A DNA stretch of 64,000 nucleotides from Anas platyrhynchos. Lineage: Eukaryota > Chordata > Aves > Anseriformes > Anatidae. The position numbers were made by a program, and so were the translations under genes. The stretch spans positions 7,810,501-7,874,500 of the forward strand of contig NC_092606.1 of assembly GCF_047663525.1 (NCBI RefSeq). Reading direction: 5' to 3'. Under the pieces are notes generated by a model that did not search any database, had not been told where the DNA came from, and saw only the letters and a list, made by a program, of their open reading frames with translations. Below are positions 27,301 to 39,040 of the stretch, in pieces; positions within the stretch are counted from its first letter, which is position 1, and each line of letters starts with the position of its first letter.

Positions 27301-27420
27301 GTTTGCTGCTGGTCATTCCCTGCACGTTGGAACAACTGGCCTTGAGAAGCAAGCGATGTCCTGCACCAAAAAAGGACTGGAAATCAGAGAAGAGGGATGT
27401 GAAGCCATGAAGAAAAAAAG
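27301..27420 (+). other. Candidate plus-strand exon, 120 nt
   Basis: A good acceptor (CGTTTAACTGCAG) and a near-perfect donor (AAAAAG then GTAAGTGG) enclose exactly 120 nt that stay open in one frame and would preserve phase. The predicted peptide is lysine- and glutamate-rich near its end and matches no family I recognise. It may belong to an antisense or long non-coding transcript, or be a chance pairing of splice-like sites. Confidence 0.25.
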
Positions 27421-29153
27421 GTAAGTGGAAGGATTTGGGTGAGGGCTACTGCTACTTTTCCCAAGACACATCTGCTTTCCTATCTGTTAAGACACACGCC
27501 AAGAACATTTTGCCTTACACCAGATTTCTATTCCACTTTTACACTGCCGACCCGAGCCTTGCTTTTGGCCTGTGCCTGATTGGGTAAGTTGCCTCCTCAC
27601 AGCCCCTCAGGAAAAGCACAGACCCCGCTACCAGACTTGGGCACCACGGGTAGCGCTGGGTGGCAGCAGCCAGCAGCTGCCAGAGGGACACCACAAGTCA
27701 CACACCCCACAAGCTAAAGGGCACCAAAAACTACCCAGAAGCAGCATTTGCTCATCTGCCCTCACAGGCGTCAGGAAAGCTGCTACAACAGCCTGGTGCT
27801 GCCCAAAGCCAGCCTCAGGCACACTCTCTGCCCTCCTGCCCCTTGCCTGCTCCCCCTGCTCGGCTCTGTCTGCGTGCACAGTGGGGCTGTGCCACCTCAC
27901 ACACCAGAGCCTGCCCCCAGCGTTCATCGGGGTTTCCAGCTGTGGAAGGCACCTTCCCAGGGCTGACTAATTGCATGCATCGATTTCAGATGTTACCAAG
28001 CAAACTGCCTTGCACACCTCCAGCACAGGAACCATCCTCACACCGAGCTCCCCGCTACCACGTGTCCCTTTCCCCCCACTAGCTCCAAACGCCCTGCTTT
28101 GCACCAGATTTATCCTCTCAGAGACACACTCTGGAGACTCAGAGCACCCTGCTAATGGCCCCCAGGAGCCTTCCAGCTCCCCCAGCCTTTGTGGCAGCTT
28201 TTCCTGAATCCTCTTACCACAGAAGTTCCTCCTTCCCCTGCTCCAGGTAGCAGTGAGTCTGCAAAGGCTTTTCTACAGTCAGCACTGGTACCTCACAGAA
28301 GATTTGGCTGGCAGACAGCGATATTCCTTCCACACAGCTGGGGTAACACGACGTTCAGCAGCCTCAGGACAAGCACCCTGACAGGCAGAACCCCGGCGAG
28401 CAGACTCAGCTGAAGCACAGGGGCACACTCAGCACGGTGCCACCTCTTCAAACCCAGCCAGTGTGTAAACCACACAAGCTCTTGCAGTGACTGCTGCCCC
28501 GACTTCTTCCTCCAGCAACCACTGCTGCTCTGCTGCCCTTTGCAATACCTCCTCTGCTGCAGCAGGACCGGAGTTATGCCAGGGCTAGCAGGAGCTCTCG
28601 AACTGCAAGGGAGACCACCACCCACACAGATGCTGGGGAGAGAAAGGATCTCCACAGCATTTGTCACAGGGCTGCAATGGTGCACTGAGAAGAGGAGATG
28701 AGCTGAAAACTCTTCATCTGATGCCTGGGCCAGCACTGCAGTCAGGAACTCCTCAGGTCTGCAGTACTACCCCACTGCTCCCTGTCCAGCTCCAGCAGCT
28801 GATGCCAAAGCAAAACACACACACAAAAAACAACAAAACAGATAAGCTGCTCCCCACCCAGAGCCTCCCGTCTCCTTACGCAGAGAAGTTGAAGAGTGTC
28901 AGACCGTGCACAGACAGGCACTGCCTGTGCTGCTACTGCTGGCGTGCTGAGAAGGACAAGAATTGCTTCTGCATCTGGTGTACAACGCTTATCGATGAAG
29001 ACACACGTCCCACAGCTTTCTCAAGAAAAATGAAACCTCTTGAGGACCCCCCCACCCCACAGCATATCACAGATGTTCTTCCTCTTAGAGGAAAGGGGGT
29101 GTTTGGTTGAGGTTTGTGGACACACAGCCAGAATTCAATATGCTTGCACTCAC

Positions 29154-29241
29154 CGAGCTGGCAGCTGCTGCAGACCGTACTCGCTGCAGGGTGGCACGCA
29201 GCCTCGCGGGGACCCCTCCTCCGCCGTTCTCTCATCCAGAC
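29154..29241 (-). other. Candidate internal exon downstream of the CpG island
   Basis: On the minus strand a strong acceptor (GTTGTTTTTCTTTAG) and a strong donor (CTCG then GTGAGTGC) enclose 88 nt. The piece is CpG-rich and has two open frames, one beginning LDERTAEEGSP and one with an in-frame ATG at 29233-29235. It lies about 1.1 kb downstream of a leftward first-exon donor at 30310, so it could be the second exon of that gene, coding or 5' UTR. I do not recognise the peptide; in particular it does not resemble the CAMKK1 N-terminus as I remember it. Confidence 0.4.
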
Positions 29242-29979
29242 CTAAAGAAAAACAACCTGAGACCCGTCCTTTGATCTCTGCAGAAGCATTTCGTTCAGAG
29301 ATACAGGAGCTTGATAATATTTTATTAGCCTAGAGGACCAAAATAAAAAGACAGCTTCTGCGGGAGGAGGAAGCCCCCAGCCAAGCCCTGCACTGCAGGC
29401 TGAGATTCCCACTGTAGCTCTCCCACAAGAGCCCCTGGGGAAGAGAAATCCCCTAAACCCTTCCCAGCAAAGTAAAATTGGGCTTTAAAAAGCTGGTTAG
29501 CACAGGAACATTGTGACAGGCCAAGACATTAAGGGCTTAATGAACTCCTAAGTTAGGAAGGCACTGGCTCTGAAACCCACAGCAGAAGTAAGGCACAAAC
29601 GAGTTCTGTGAAGCAGTGGGAGCGCCTCACCATCCTCTGGGGCAATGCTGGGGCAGGCAGACACCGCTGCCCTGAGGGGTGTCCCAGAAGGGCTGGGCGA
29701 GGCTGGGGAGCAGCTCTGCAGGGCCAGGAGCTGTCCTGCAAGATGTGTGTGTGTACCTGTGCCCAGCACGAAGCACACCAGCTCGTCAAGGAGACATCCC
29801 AAAAGCAAAGAGAAGAAACAGCCGGAGACAGCTCCAGAACAGAAACACCACAAGGCAGGGAACGCAGCTTGTCCCAAAACTCTGACCGCCGGGACCCAGC
29901 AAAGGCCTCGGGCTCTGCTCTTCAGGCAGAAGAGATAACAGCAGATAAGGGCTCGCCTTATCTGGCAACAAGCCGCCCC

Positions 29980-30500
29980 ACAGCCCGGCTGCGAGACCCC
30001 GGTGCCACCCCCCTTTACCTCAGGAGCCCCCCTCAGAGCCCCCCCGCCGCCCTCCACAGCCCCCCGCTGAGGAGACCCGCGGCTGCCCGCCTTCCCCCGG
30101 CCTCTGGGGAGGGAAAAAAACCCCGAGGGGCTGCGGCTGGGGCTGAGGGGAGGCGGCCGGGGCGGCCCGAAGCGGCGACAACAGCGACGGCGACAGCAGC
30201 CCCGTCCCCTCCCGCGGGGCCCCTCAGCCCCGCCTGACAGGAGAGGGGAGAGCCCGCGCCAGGCGCGTGCCCGCCCTTCCCGCCCAGCCTCGTGCACGCG
30301 CGCGCTCACCTGCCCGCCGCAGCCCGGCGCCGCCCGCAGCTGCCGCCCGCAGCCCCCCGCCGGCACCGCGCCGCCCGCGCGCCCGCTCCCATTGGCTGGC
30401 GGCGGCCGCGCCTCCCGCCGGCCGTTGGCGGCGCCCTGAGGTGAGGCGAGGCGGGGCCGCCGGCCGCCCCGCACGGCTGGGGAGTTTGAGGCAAAAGCAT
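29980..30500. promoter_or_regulatory. CpG island, probable (possibly bidirectional) promoter
   Basis: This is the strongest CpG island in the window, with dense CG dinucleotides from about 30040 to 30480, GC boxes and an inverted CCAAT box (CCATTGGCTGG) at 30389-30399. On the minus strand a first-exon-like end (GGCGGGCAG then GTGAGCGCG) lies at 30310. On the plus strand GCCCTGAG then GTGAGG gives a donor after 30440. The island therefore may fire in both directions. Leftward transcription fits the position expected for CAMKK1 just beyond the 3' end of P2RX1, but I found no coding exon to prove it. Confidence 0.75.
30310..30470 (-). other. Putative 5' non-coding first exon of a leftward gene
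   Basis: The exon end at 30310 is set by a consensus donor (CAG then GTGAGC). The 5' end is only estimated, since CpG-island promoters start at scattered positions. A GC-rich open frame runs through it, but its composition (glycine, arginine, alanine) is what CpG islands give by default, so I do not call it coding. Confidence 0.4.
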
Positions 30501-33500
30501 TCGTTTTTTGGTCCCTCCTCCTTTATTTTGATTTTTTTGAAGTGTGGTGGACGACCAGAAGCACGCCTGGGGTGGGGGGTGAGGACACCGGGTGGGGGAA
30601 GCCTGGCAGGGAGCGCATGGTCCCCATGACCTGGGGGTCCTTCTTGCTCCAGGCTGAGGGACGGGCTGTGAGGGGGCAGAGCTGTGTGATTAATTAGTTA
30701 ATTAAACGGTCTTCGTGTGGATTCTGACTCTGTGTGCTAATTGGCGGGGCGCACCGGGCACAAACCTGCAGACAGCAGTGGGGACAGCTGGGTGGCTGCT
30801 CCCCGTGCTGGGTGCTCACAAAGGCGGGCTGTCACCCCAGGGTGCTGCCACAGGGACGCTGCCCCCCTCGTCCCACAGTGTCCCTACGGCCACATGTCCC
30901 CTCAGCCAGGCTCCAGAGCGCTAGCAGCCAGCCCTGACCACGTATGCGCTTTCTGAAGTTTTATGGCATCGGATAGAAACGCTCACTGCACATCAACAGA
31001 TTCCACTCGAGGAGTCCCTGCAGGCAGACGCCCTCATTTCATGACTCACGTTTTGGCTCTATTTTCATCCCCACACAGCTCTCTCTTACCTACTTGGCCC
31101 TGAGAGCCTGGGTCGAGGGGTTCCCCCTGCAGCCAGCCACGAGGTGCGATTCTTGCAGGACTGGTGACACCGAAACTGTGCCCAGTGACTCGTGGCTGGG
31201 CTCTGCTGTGACCCCATTCACAGCCAGTGTCCCCACCAGGGATCTTGGCTTCAGCCTGAGAGCAGCAGTTGGATTAAATCCTCGCCCTGACTCAACCTGC
31301 AGCACACTGCTGCTCCTTCCTGCTGTGACAAGCGGATGGAAAAGTCCTGCCCTTACTTCCAGCGGGTTTCAAATAACCCTCTGCTTTGGAAACAAATTAA
31401 CTTATTAACAAGTATTTCATATCGCAAAATAACTCAACATGTTAATAATACAGCTTGTGGTTTACTATAAACTTTTTGTTTCCCATTCCAAAAAGACCTT
31501 GGTCAGGTTGTCTTCACAGTGTTTAGAGAAGTACCAACATGTAATTAAGGCACAAAATCACTAAAACACCAAAATTCTCTGCAAGTTGTGCAAAGACCAT
31601 GAACTTTTTCCCTTACTCATTCTGTGGATACATGTCTGTTAGTCAGACATACCCTATAGCAACTTACTGTATGCATCGAAGTCTTGCATTTTCTGCAGAA
31701 ATGTGCTTTGTCACCCTGGTAGACCATGTGCAGCTGAGCAGAGAACTACGGATGAATATGTTTGTCTGGGGTTAATGCCCTTTCACTTTATTACCTAAAA
31801 TATTTATCAGATCTGCTAATATGCAGTCAAAATATTTTGAGCTGAAATGTTTTGATTTTCCCTTGGAACCTCAGAGAGCTTATTTGCCTACTATTAATCT
31901 TTAAATTGGCTTGTTGGCAATTTTAATGGATCCCATTATATGACCACAACTTTCTCTGCCCTCTTATTTATTTTGAAAAACAAACAAAACCAGTCTGTTT
32001 TCTCTTTATCCAGCCAGCTAGAAGGTGAGTGCATGCGTGGTTGTAAGCTTGATTATTAGAGAATTGATACATTCAGCTAAATGATCCCTGTGTTAGAAAC
32101 CTAGGAAGGATCATCAGGGAGAAAACCCAGTGGAGCTGATTCCCCATGAGCCAGAAACACTGGGGCAGAGAAGGGCTTTGGGATCTCGTGGACAGCAGCG
32201 TAATGTGAATGAGAGGAAGGTGGTAGGGCTGACATTTTACAGTGACCAACAAATATCTTTTTGATTTTGCAAGTTTTTACTATTGGCAATTTGAGGGTTC
32301 ATCCCTTTCAAGGTATTTTATTTATAGTTCTGCCGGTGTTTCTGTGGTTTAGTGTCTTTAAGTATTATTGGGTCCAGTCTTGCATTTCAGGTACACAATT
32401 CCTTTCTACAGCAAACACAACAAAGAAACAGAACCAAAAATATAAACGATGCATCGAGGGAATGGTTACCGAAGGAAAGCAGTAGGGACAGTTTCTCCAC
32501 CCTTGGATAGATCACTAGCATCTGGAAATACATTTTCTTTTCCTTTTCCATGCAGAAAGCCCATCTGACAGAAATAAGGAAGCAAGACAATTCTAGGACC
32601 TGCTTTCAACAGCAAAGCCTGGCACAAAAGGCTGCCAGCATTTTGTGCTTCCCTCCCAGGCCATGTTTGCTCTCTGCATGGGGCAGTGGAGCCTCATTTT
32701 GGGTAAAACCAGAAGCCCTGACTGATTCTGTGGTGGTCTTGAGCAGAAGGTGCTCAAGGTCATGTCCAACAGGAGCCGTGCGGGGCAGCACAGACCCACT
32801 GTAAGGGGGTGCAGCAGCCTGCAGGGTTTTGCCAAGATGCCAGCTGGGCGCCAGGGTCAGGGTAGGAAAAAAGGCATCCTTGTAGCATTTTGGGGTCCAG
32901 GTATGTGTTCGTGGTGCTGTGCCCTTTGAGGAAGGCAGCAGTTTCAGGATCACACTGAAGAGCATTATCAGTCCCTCAGCGCCTCAGGTCTGTCCTTGCA
33001 CAAAGAGCAGAGGCAGCGCTCATGGGGCTGCCTGGGGACAAAGCCTCACTGGCTTCACATCCAAATCCTGGCACTTTCTTGTTCCAAATCACCTAGAAGT
33101 ATGAAAAAGGCCGATACAGTGATGGCATCCACCTCTCGTAAGGCCTTGCAGGGTCCCATGCACACAGTCACACAGCTGGGTTTTATCCCTGGCATCCCGC
33201 TCTGATGGGACAAAGCCCCACGAGGCACCTGGCCAGGGCCCTGCTGAGTCCTGGAGCCTGAAATCCCCACACAGTGCACCCCCTGTGCCCCAGGCAAAGG
33301 CTGATCTCTGCTTTTCCTGAGCAATGAAACTTTCAGCCTCCGGCTCTTCTTGTCATAAGCAGTGCCAAGAAGTGTTTTTGGGGGTTTCAGAGGTCATTTG
33401 GGCTGCTTCACTTCTGGCTTCGAGATGTCAGGATGATGATGTTAGGGAAGTGCTGAGGATCGTCCCCTAAAGACCTGTCTCCTTTAACATCAGTCAGCTT

Positions 33501-36500
33501 AAATCACCAGGGATGTCTGAAACAGTTTTAGCACCAACATCAGGGGTTGAAACTATTGCCTCTGGCAAAGACTGCCAGCACTTGACCTGATGCAGTAACC
33601 TGGTTAACAAACCTCAGTCCCAGGCTGCTGATTCTCCCAGAAAACAAAACCCACGTGCCTCAGTTTCCTTTCCATAAGAGACAAGTGATTGCACTGCATG
33701 GCCAGTGCAAAAGAGTCCTAAGTAACGTTTATCTGATGCTTACACCAGGATGGCTGTAACAAGGTTAAAATAAAACTTTGGTATTTCTGCTCAATAGTGT
33801 CTGGGGGTGGACGGTTGGCATTTAGTATTTCCTACGTGTTTTTGGGGTGCGGGGCCTGGAGGGGTGGTTAACCTGTCCTTGAGCTGCAGACACAAGAGGG
33901 AGACTTTACATTTCCCCAGACATTTCACAGGTGAGCTTAGGTAGAAAAAAATGTTGCATTTCTTTTAAGAACAGCTTGGGCCAAATGTCTTCGCGGTGCC
34001 GCAGCAGTGAACAGGATCCGTGCTGGTGCCAGCAGCAGAGCTCTGAGAGCTGCAGCCATCCTGATGCACCGCTGCTAAAGAGCTGCTCAGTCGACTTCAC
34101 GGTTGCTATATTCAGAATCCATTTGGCCACTTTTGACTTTTACGCTTTCTAAAAGAAGGCAATAAAGCAATTAGGAATAGATAAGAGAAGGAGAGAGCAC
34201 TCCACCAAAGAAAGCGAAAGAAAATAGCGTGGCGTAATTAGTGCAGCGGAGCTGGCAGCGGTGAAAATGAGCTGTAATAACTGTCGTGTGGCTGGCAGTG
34301 GGGCTGCAGGCTGCCCTGCACGTGTCCAACGTGGTGATGGCAGAGAGGGACCTTTCCCCACACAGCATAATCTGGCCTGAGAACATGTGTCATTGGGACA
34401 GAGGGAAATAAAATCATCAGTTAGTGCTGTCAGTCCTGTGCTTCTGTCAGCCGGGGGATTTATCCAGCTGAAAACACTCTCCCAAATCAAGAGGGAATGG
34501 GAATTAGTGTAACCAGAAAGGCAGGTGTGTGTTTTTTTTTTTAGGGAAAAATTCAAGAATGTCTTATCTGGAGGGCTAGGTTAAAAATAAACAGGAGCCC
34601 ACTCTGCCAGAGAAGGAATGAGCGGGCTTAGAGATAGGGGGGATTGTGGAAGAAGGGGCCGCCTCTTTCTTTAGTGTTAATCATTTTTAATTTGCATCGT
34701 TATGGTGTCTAGAAGCACCAGGTGGAAATCGGGGCCTCATTGTGCTGGGAATTGTGCGCAAACATCATGATTAAATGTTGCCAGCTCTGCAGAGGTTGCA
34801 ATACCGTCCCTCATCTCTGCAGAATCACTAACCAGCACAATTATTGCAGAATAAGTTTTTCTGCAATTTCCCTTCCAGAATAGCTGTGCCACTTGATTTA
34901 TGTCAGAGTAACCAAGCCCAAGGGGAGGAAAAGATAAATTTGTTGCAGGTCCAACCTGGTAACCTTCACCAGTAATAATAACCGCTCGGAGGCAGAAGCT
35001 GCTCACCACGTCTCTGCTCACATTCAGAAATTATTTGCTTGCGTCTCGGTTTCCCTTTCTGTAACACGGGAGCAGCAGCACTGCCCTCCTGGCTCAGGGG
35101 AGGCAGTGCTTAATTTGCCAAGGGTTACTTTTCTATTAGGACTTTTCTAATAGGTAAATGATGCTGTAAAAGCCCAAACTCAATTAAATAGAGTTTTAAA
35201 TCAAACAAGCAAACACGCTCAATTGTCACAGCATAATTAGGAAGCAACACAACAGGCATTGAGGGGTCTTCGCACGATGACCAAGTCCCGTTGGGTTTCT
35301 GTGATGCTGTGCTCACTGCTCAGAGGTCAGAGATCTGCATGAGGCACTGGGCACGTTTTTACAGCTTCAAATGGCCAAATGTATGCCAAGCACGGGAACT
35401 TTCATAAGAGCACCAGCAGGTCAGAACCGAGGGGCGAGGATGGTCCTGCCCCTGCTGGGGTCTGCGCTGAAACACCTCCGTGACCGGAGCTGCCAGCACA
35501 CCGCAGGGAACTGCTTTCACAGGACAACCTGAAACCTCTCATCACATCCATTTCTCAGCACTTAACGTCTGCAGACCTTTAACTGTTCCCTACAATCCTG
35601 CATTCAGCAATTTGCCATGGGTTTTACCAAACTGAAAGGCAATGGGAGAAGGGGCTGGGAGCTGCAGTGCTCAGCAGAGCACCGTGCCAGCCTTTCCTCC
35701 ATGCTCTCCCCGCTGAGCACCAGCTCCAGCCTCTCCTGCACCAGGCAGGGCCCCAGCAGTTGCCGTGGGCTTTCCCAACCTTTTCACACCGCACAGGGGG
35801 CTGGTTTCCATTCACAGCAGACATTTGTTCATTTCCTCCAGGCTCTGCATGGTCTCCACCTGAAAGCCGCAGGCCCTGGGGTCACTGGCTTGGATGAGGA
35901 GCTTGTGTTGGTGAAAGAATTCGAATTACAGCCTCTTGTCCTGCTGGAGGTGGTTGATGAGGAAAAGGCAAAGGCAAGGATTCCCAAATCGTGTATCTTA
36001 CAAAGCAAGCATGGAAAATAAACCCTCCCATGGTGTTTAAAGCAGTCTTGGGACTTTCAGGGATCCCAGCTCAGAGGTTTTGAATAGCAACTGCAGGGAA
36101 TCATTTACAAGTAGCATTTCTCCTAATTTCCTATTCTGCCTTTTAATACTTCCTTGGGAAAGAACGGAGGCTTTGCATTACAAGCAGCTAGAAATATAAA
36201 GCAGCCAAAACCAATGCCCTGCTCCACCCGCAGCCCTGCCCTGGCTATTTTCAGTTTTGCCTGCAGATCGACCCCGTTTAAGCGGGTGCGAGAGGTGAAC
36301 CCGAACGCTGTCGCTGCGCTGCCTCTGATCCTCGTGGATGTGAGAAGCGGTCTGCCAGTCCCCTCTGCTGGCTGCGCCTTGCTGGGGAGAGCTGCACCAC
36401 TGCACAACCAGACAGCTCCCAGCAGGAGAATGGGTGAAAAAAACAAAGCAACAAACCCAACCTTAAAAATAGCCTTAAAAATATATATATTTTTTGAAAG

Positions 36501-37294
36501 TTGAGGCATCCTTCTGAGAGCAAATCACCTCCCCGTGGGGGATGGACAGCTTGATGTTAACTGCTGCTGACCTCATGGCCAAATTTCAGCTGCTTGCAGC
36601 CCATGTCCCATAGGACTCGGGACACCGTGTGCACCCTGCGTGCTGCTGGTGCCCGCTCCCGTCCTGCAGCGGGTGCAGCATCCCCACGGCCCTCTGCTGA
36701 CTTCCCCAAGGCAGCTGCAATCCAGTTCTGAAGTGACCGAGATAAAATTTTAGCTTCTGCAAAGTTTCGAAATGTCAGCTTCTCCAAAAAAGTGGGCAGA
36801 AGAGAGAGCGCAGCAGGTCTGAGCTGGTGCACCCCGACAGCCCCGGGCAGAGCCAGCAGCGTGGGACAGGGGCTGCTCAGGGCCGTTTTGCAGCTGGGGG
36901 CAAAGAGCCCAGAGGGGCAGGGGTTCCTCGGGGTGCTTTGGTAGCTGGAGGGAAGGAGCTGAGCGGGGCAGCGCTGCTTGCCCTGCTGGCGTGGGCAGCA
37001 GCAGGCAGAGCTGGCGCAGGGCAGCAGCTCCTCGTGGCTCCCCGCCAGCCGGCCTGTCTGAGACGGAAACCCAAGTGACGATGCTGATAAGAAGCCGTGC
37101 TCGTGGCCAGAGGCCCAGGGGCCCCGCACGGGAGGGCAGAGCCCGGGGGAGCCTCCGCCAGCTCCATCGCAGAGGCTCGGTGCTCCAGCCCGCTTTGCAG
37201 GGCTGTCCTGCGTGCACAGACTCCCCAGTGCTGAAAACCACCGCGTACCCCACATCCTGCCCAGGGCAAGCATGGGCGCTGCAAAAAGATGTAG
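30501..37294. other. Intergenic stretch between the CpG island and the P2RX1 3' end
   Basis: No convincing exon was found on either strand. An AT-rich portion (about 31400-32100) and another around 34640-34720 (TTAGTGTTAATCATTTTTAATTTGC) resemble non-coding elements. Open frames such as the plus-strand one at 35617-36021 have no recognisable domain and no matching splice sites. The stretch probably separates the CpG-island gene from P2RX1 and may hold distal regulatory DNA. Confidence 0.55.
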
Positions 37295-37309
37295 TAGAAA
37301 AACTAAAGG

Positions 37310-37315
37310 TTTATT
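37310..37315 (-). terminator. P2RX1: Candidate P2RX1 polyadenylation signal AATAAA
   Basis: AATAAA on the minus strand lies about 735 bases downstream of the P2RX1 stop, giving a 3' UTR of plausible length with cleavage near 37290. The 3' UTR contains a GA-rich (GGA)n tract at 37743-37771, counted on the plus strand. Confidence 0.55.
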
Positions 37316-37742
37316 TTTCTAATAAAATACATTCTCACAAAATAACCCTTTCTTTCCCATGCTGGGGGACTGGGGCATGGTTCTTGCCAGCTCTCCTTCC
37401 ACTCCCCTCTCCTCAATCCGGAGCCACTCAGGGGCACTGCTGGGGAAGGGAAGGCAGCGATGCTCTCCTGTAAGGGCTCGGGGTGCAGGATACCCCAGCA
37501 CGGCCCTGGCACCCCAGGCAGGGCTGGTGGAGGTCCTGTGGGTGCTGTAGCAAGTGTAGGGCCCCTGTGCCCCGTGCAGGTGTCACCCACCCCGGCATCA
37601 CAGCAAGCCTTGCCAGATGCAGGGCGCTGGGCCGGCCAGATCCTGCCCTGGCTGCAGGGTGCTGCGTTCACGTGAGCTGGCGTTGGATGCTGCTCCTGCT
37701 GGCCTTGGGGCCGGGGCTGGGGATGACGGCTGTGTTTTGGGA

Positions 37743-37771
37743 GAGGAAGAGGAGGAGGAGGAGGAGGAAGG
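37743..37771 (+). repeat. GGA trinucleotide repeat in the P2RX1 3' UTR
   Basis: About eight imperfect GGA/GAA units lie in tandem; they read as CTC/TTC in the P2RX1 transcript direction. It is a simple repeat and a likely length polymorphism. Confidence 0.75.
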
Positions 37772-38049
37772 TGCAGGTTTGTCGGTCAGCGTGGATGCTG
37801 GAGAGAAAGAGGTGCACGGTGGCTTCGGTGTCCTGCCCCCAACTCGCCTCCTGGAGAGATGCTGCTGCCTAAAACCCTAAAACCCCACGTCCATCCCACA
37901 TCCCCACCCTGCCTGCCCCGGGAAGCATAGATGCCACATCAGACATTACAGCCCACTGCTGTTTCCCACCCCGTGCCCTTCCAGGGCCTTAGGAACCCCT
38001 GAGACCCATAACCATACACCAGCTGGGCTGGGGAAACCCCGCTCACCTC

Positions 38050-38094
38050 TCACTGCGTGTTGTCCAGCTCCTTCCCTTTCTTATGTGACTTTGA
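38050..38094 (-). CDS. P2RX1: P2RX1 exon 12, last coding exon (short basic tail)
   Basis: It encodes 14 residues, SKSHKKGKELDNTQ, then TGA at 38050-38052. The acceptor CTTTAACCCCCAG fits the phase of exon 11. The tail does not resemble the mammalian P2X1 C-terminus and is shorter. A donor-like GAGAG then GTGAGC follows directly after the stop, so a 3' UTR intron or alternative tail cannot be excluded. Confidence 0.75.
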   Translation of the reverse strand, partial: SKSHKKGKELDNTQ

Positions 38095-38429
38095 CTGGGG
38101 GTTAAAGAAGAGAAAACAATAGTTCTTTTACAGACCTGCCCCCTGCTAACACCAGGGGAACAAGCAGCTGGGAAGCACCAGCTCCTAACCCCCAGCATGC
38201 GAGCTTATTCTCAGGTGAATTTGAGGGAACCTGCTTTCACATCCTATGGAAGGACAGCAAACATCCTGTGGTCACAGGGATGGTCTCAGAAAGTGAGTGA
38301 GTCATGCAGAAAGTAATTTTGGAGGGGAGACTCACGGCTCCCAGCCTCGGACAGCCCCAGGGGCTCGGGGCACGCACCCACGTTCACCCACCGAGAGCCT
38401 CTGGCAGGGAGGGATGTGCCGGTACTCAC

Positions 38430-38522
38430 AGGCTCCTGTTCCGCGTACTTGAATTTCTTCTGCTTGTAGTAGTCCCGGCCTTGGAGGAAATGCAGCAGGA
38501 GCAGGTCGCAGAGCACAGAGGC
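38430..38522 (-). CDS. P2RX1: P2RX1 exon 11 (end of helix 2, YxxxK retention motif)
   Basis: It encodes residues 346-376, [20 protein letters not shown] then [18 protein letters not shown] finishes membrane helix 2, and YYKQK is the conserved YxxxK motif that stabilises P2X receptors at the surface. The acceptor is AAG (ATTCAAG), a weak but permissible form, with a modest pyrimidine tract. The donor GTGAGT is good. Confidence 0.95.
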
Positions 38523-39040
38523 CTTGAATCAAAGCACAAGCAGGGTTGGGGCTGCCCTTCCAGCTCGCCTGTGCCCTCTTGTGCTCCCAGTTTGTCCGGG
38601 TTTGTCCCACAAACTGGGGTCACTTCTGCTTCAGCCCACTGCGTGGAGCTGCTGAAGAGCGTGAATCCTCCAAAAGTCCATTTAGGGCAGAAAAGAAGCT
38701 TGCTGGGACTGACACCGGGCAATTTCAACAGAAATTAAATGCTTCCCCTTTGGGTACACGCAGTGCACGCACCCTTTGAGTCGTGCCAAAGTCTTTAAGC
38801 ATCATAACGAAACAGGATCTCGGGGCTGCGCCTTGCTGCTCACCACCTCCCAGACCCCCTTAGCAATGCATCCAACATGCGGCTGTCAGGAGGGCTGCCC
38901 AGCAGGACATCGGATCCCTTCAGCCCATGGCCACGGGTCCCTGCTCCCCACGTTAACGGGGCACTGGGCATCTCCTTCCCGCTCCTGCTCATCACCAGGG
39001 CACTAATCAGACACAAAATAGGGGCTGAAACCAAACTTAC

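Larger units (their letters stand above)
1..29153. other. Large non-coding stretch with no assignable gene
   Basis: I read this 29-kb stretch on both strands and found no exon that I can match to a protein family. The open frames present (for example a 210-codon frame at 6116-6748 on the plus strand) are biased in composition and carry no recognisable domain. If the CpG island at 30 kb is the promoter of a leftward gene, this would be its first intron or introns. By mammalian synteny that gene should be CAMKK1, but no kinase motif such as the HRD or DFG loops was found. The stretch does hold AT-rich blocks, short tandem repeats and candidate exons, listed separately. Confidence 0.6.

Noticed and set aside
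29548-30474. 308-codon minus-strand open frame across the CpG island
   Set aside because: CpG-rich sequence lacks stop codons by composition. The frame runs across a clear splice donor at 30308 and encodes low-complexity glycine, arginine and proline.
37867-37887. Telomere-like (TTTTAGGG)-type double repeat on the minus strand
   Set aside because: There are only about two copies and the unit is not the vertebrate TTAGGG, so it is not an interstitial telomere.
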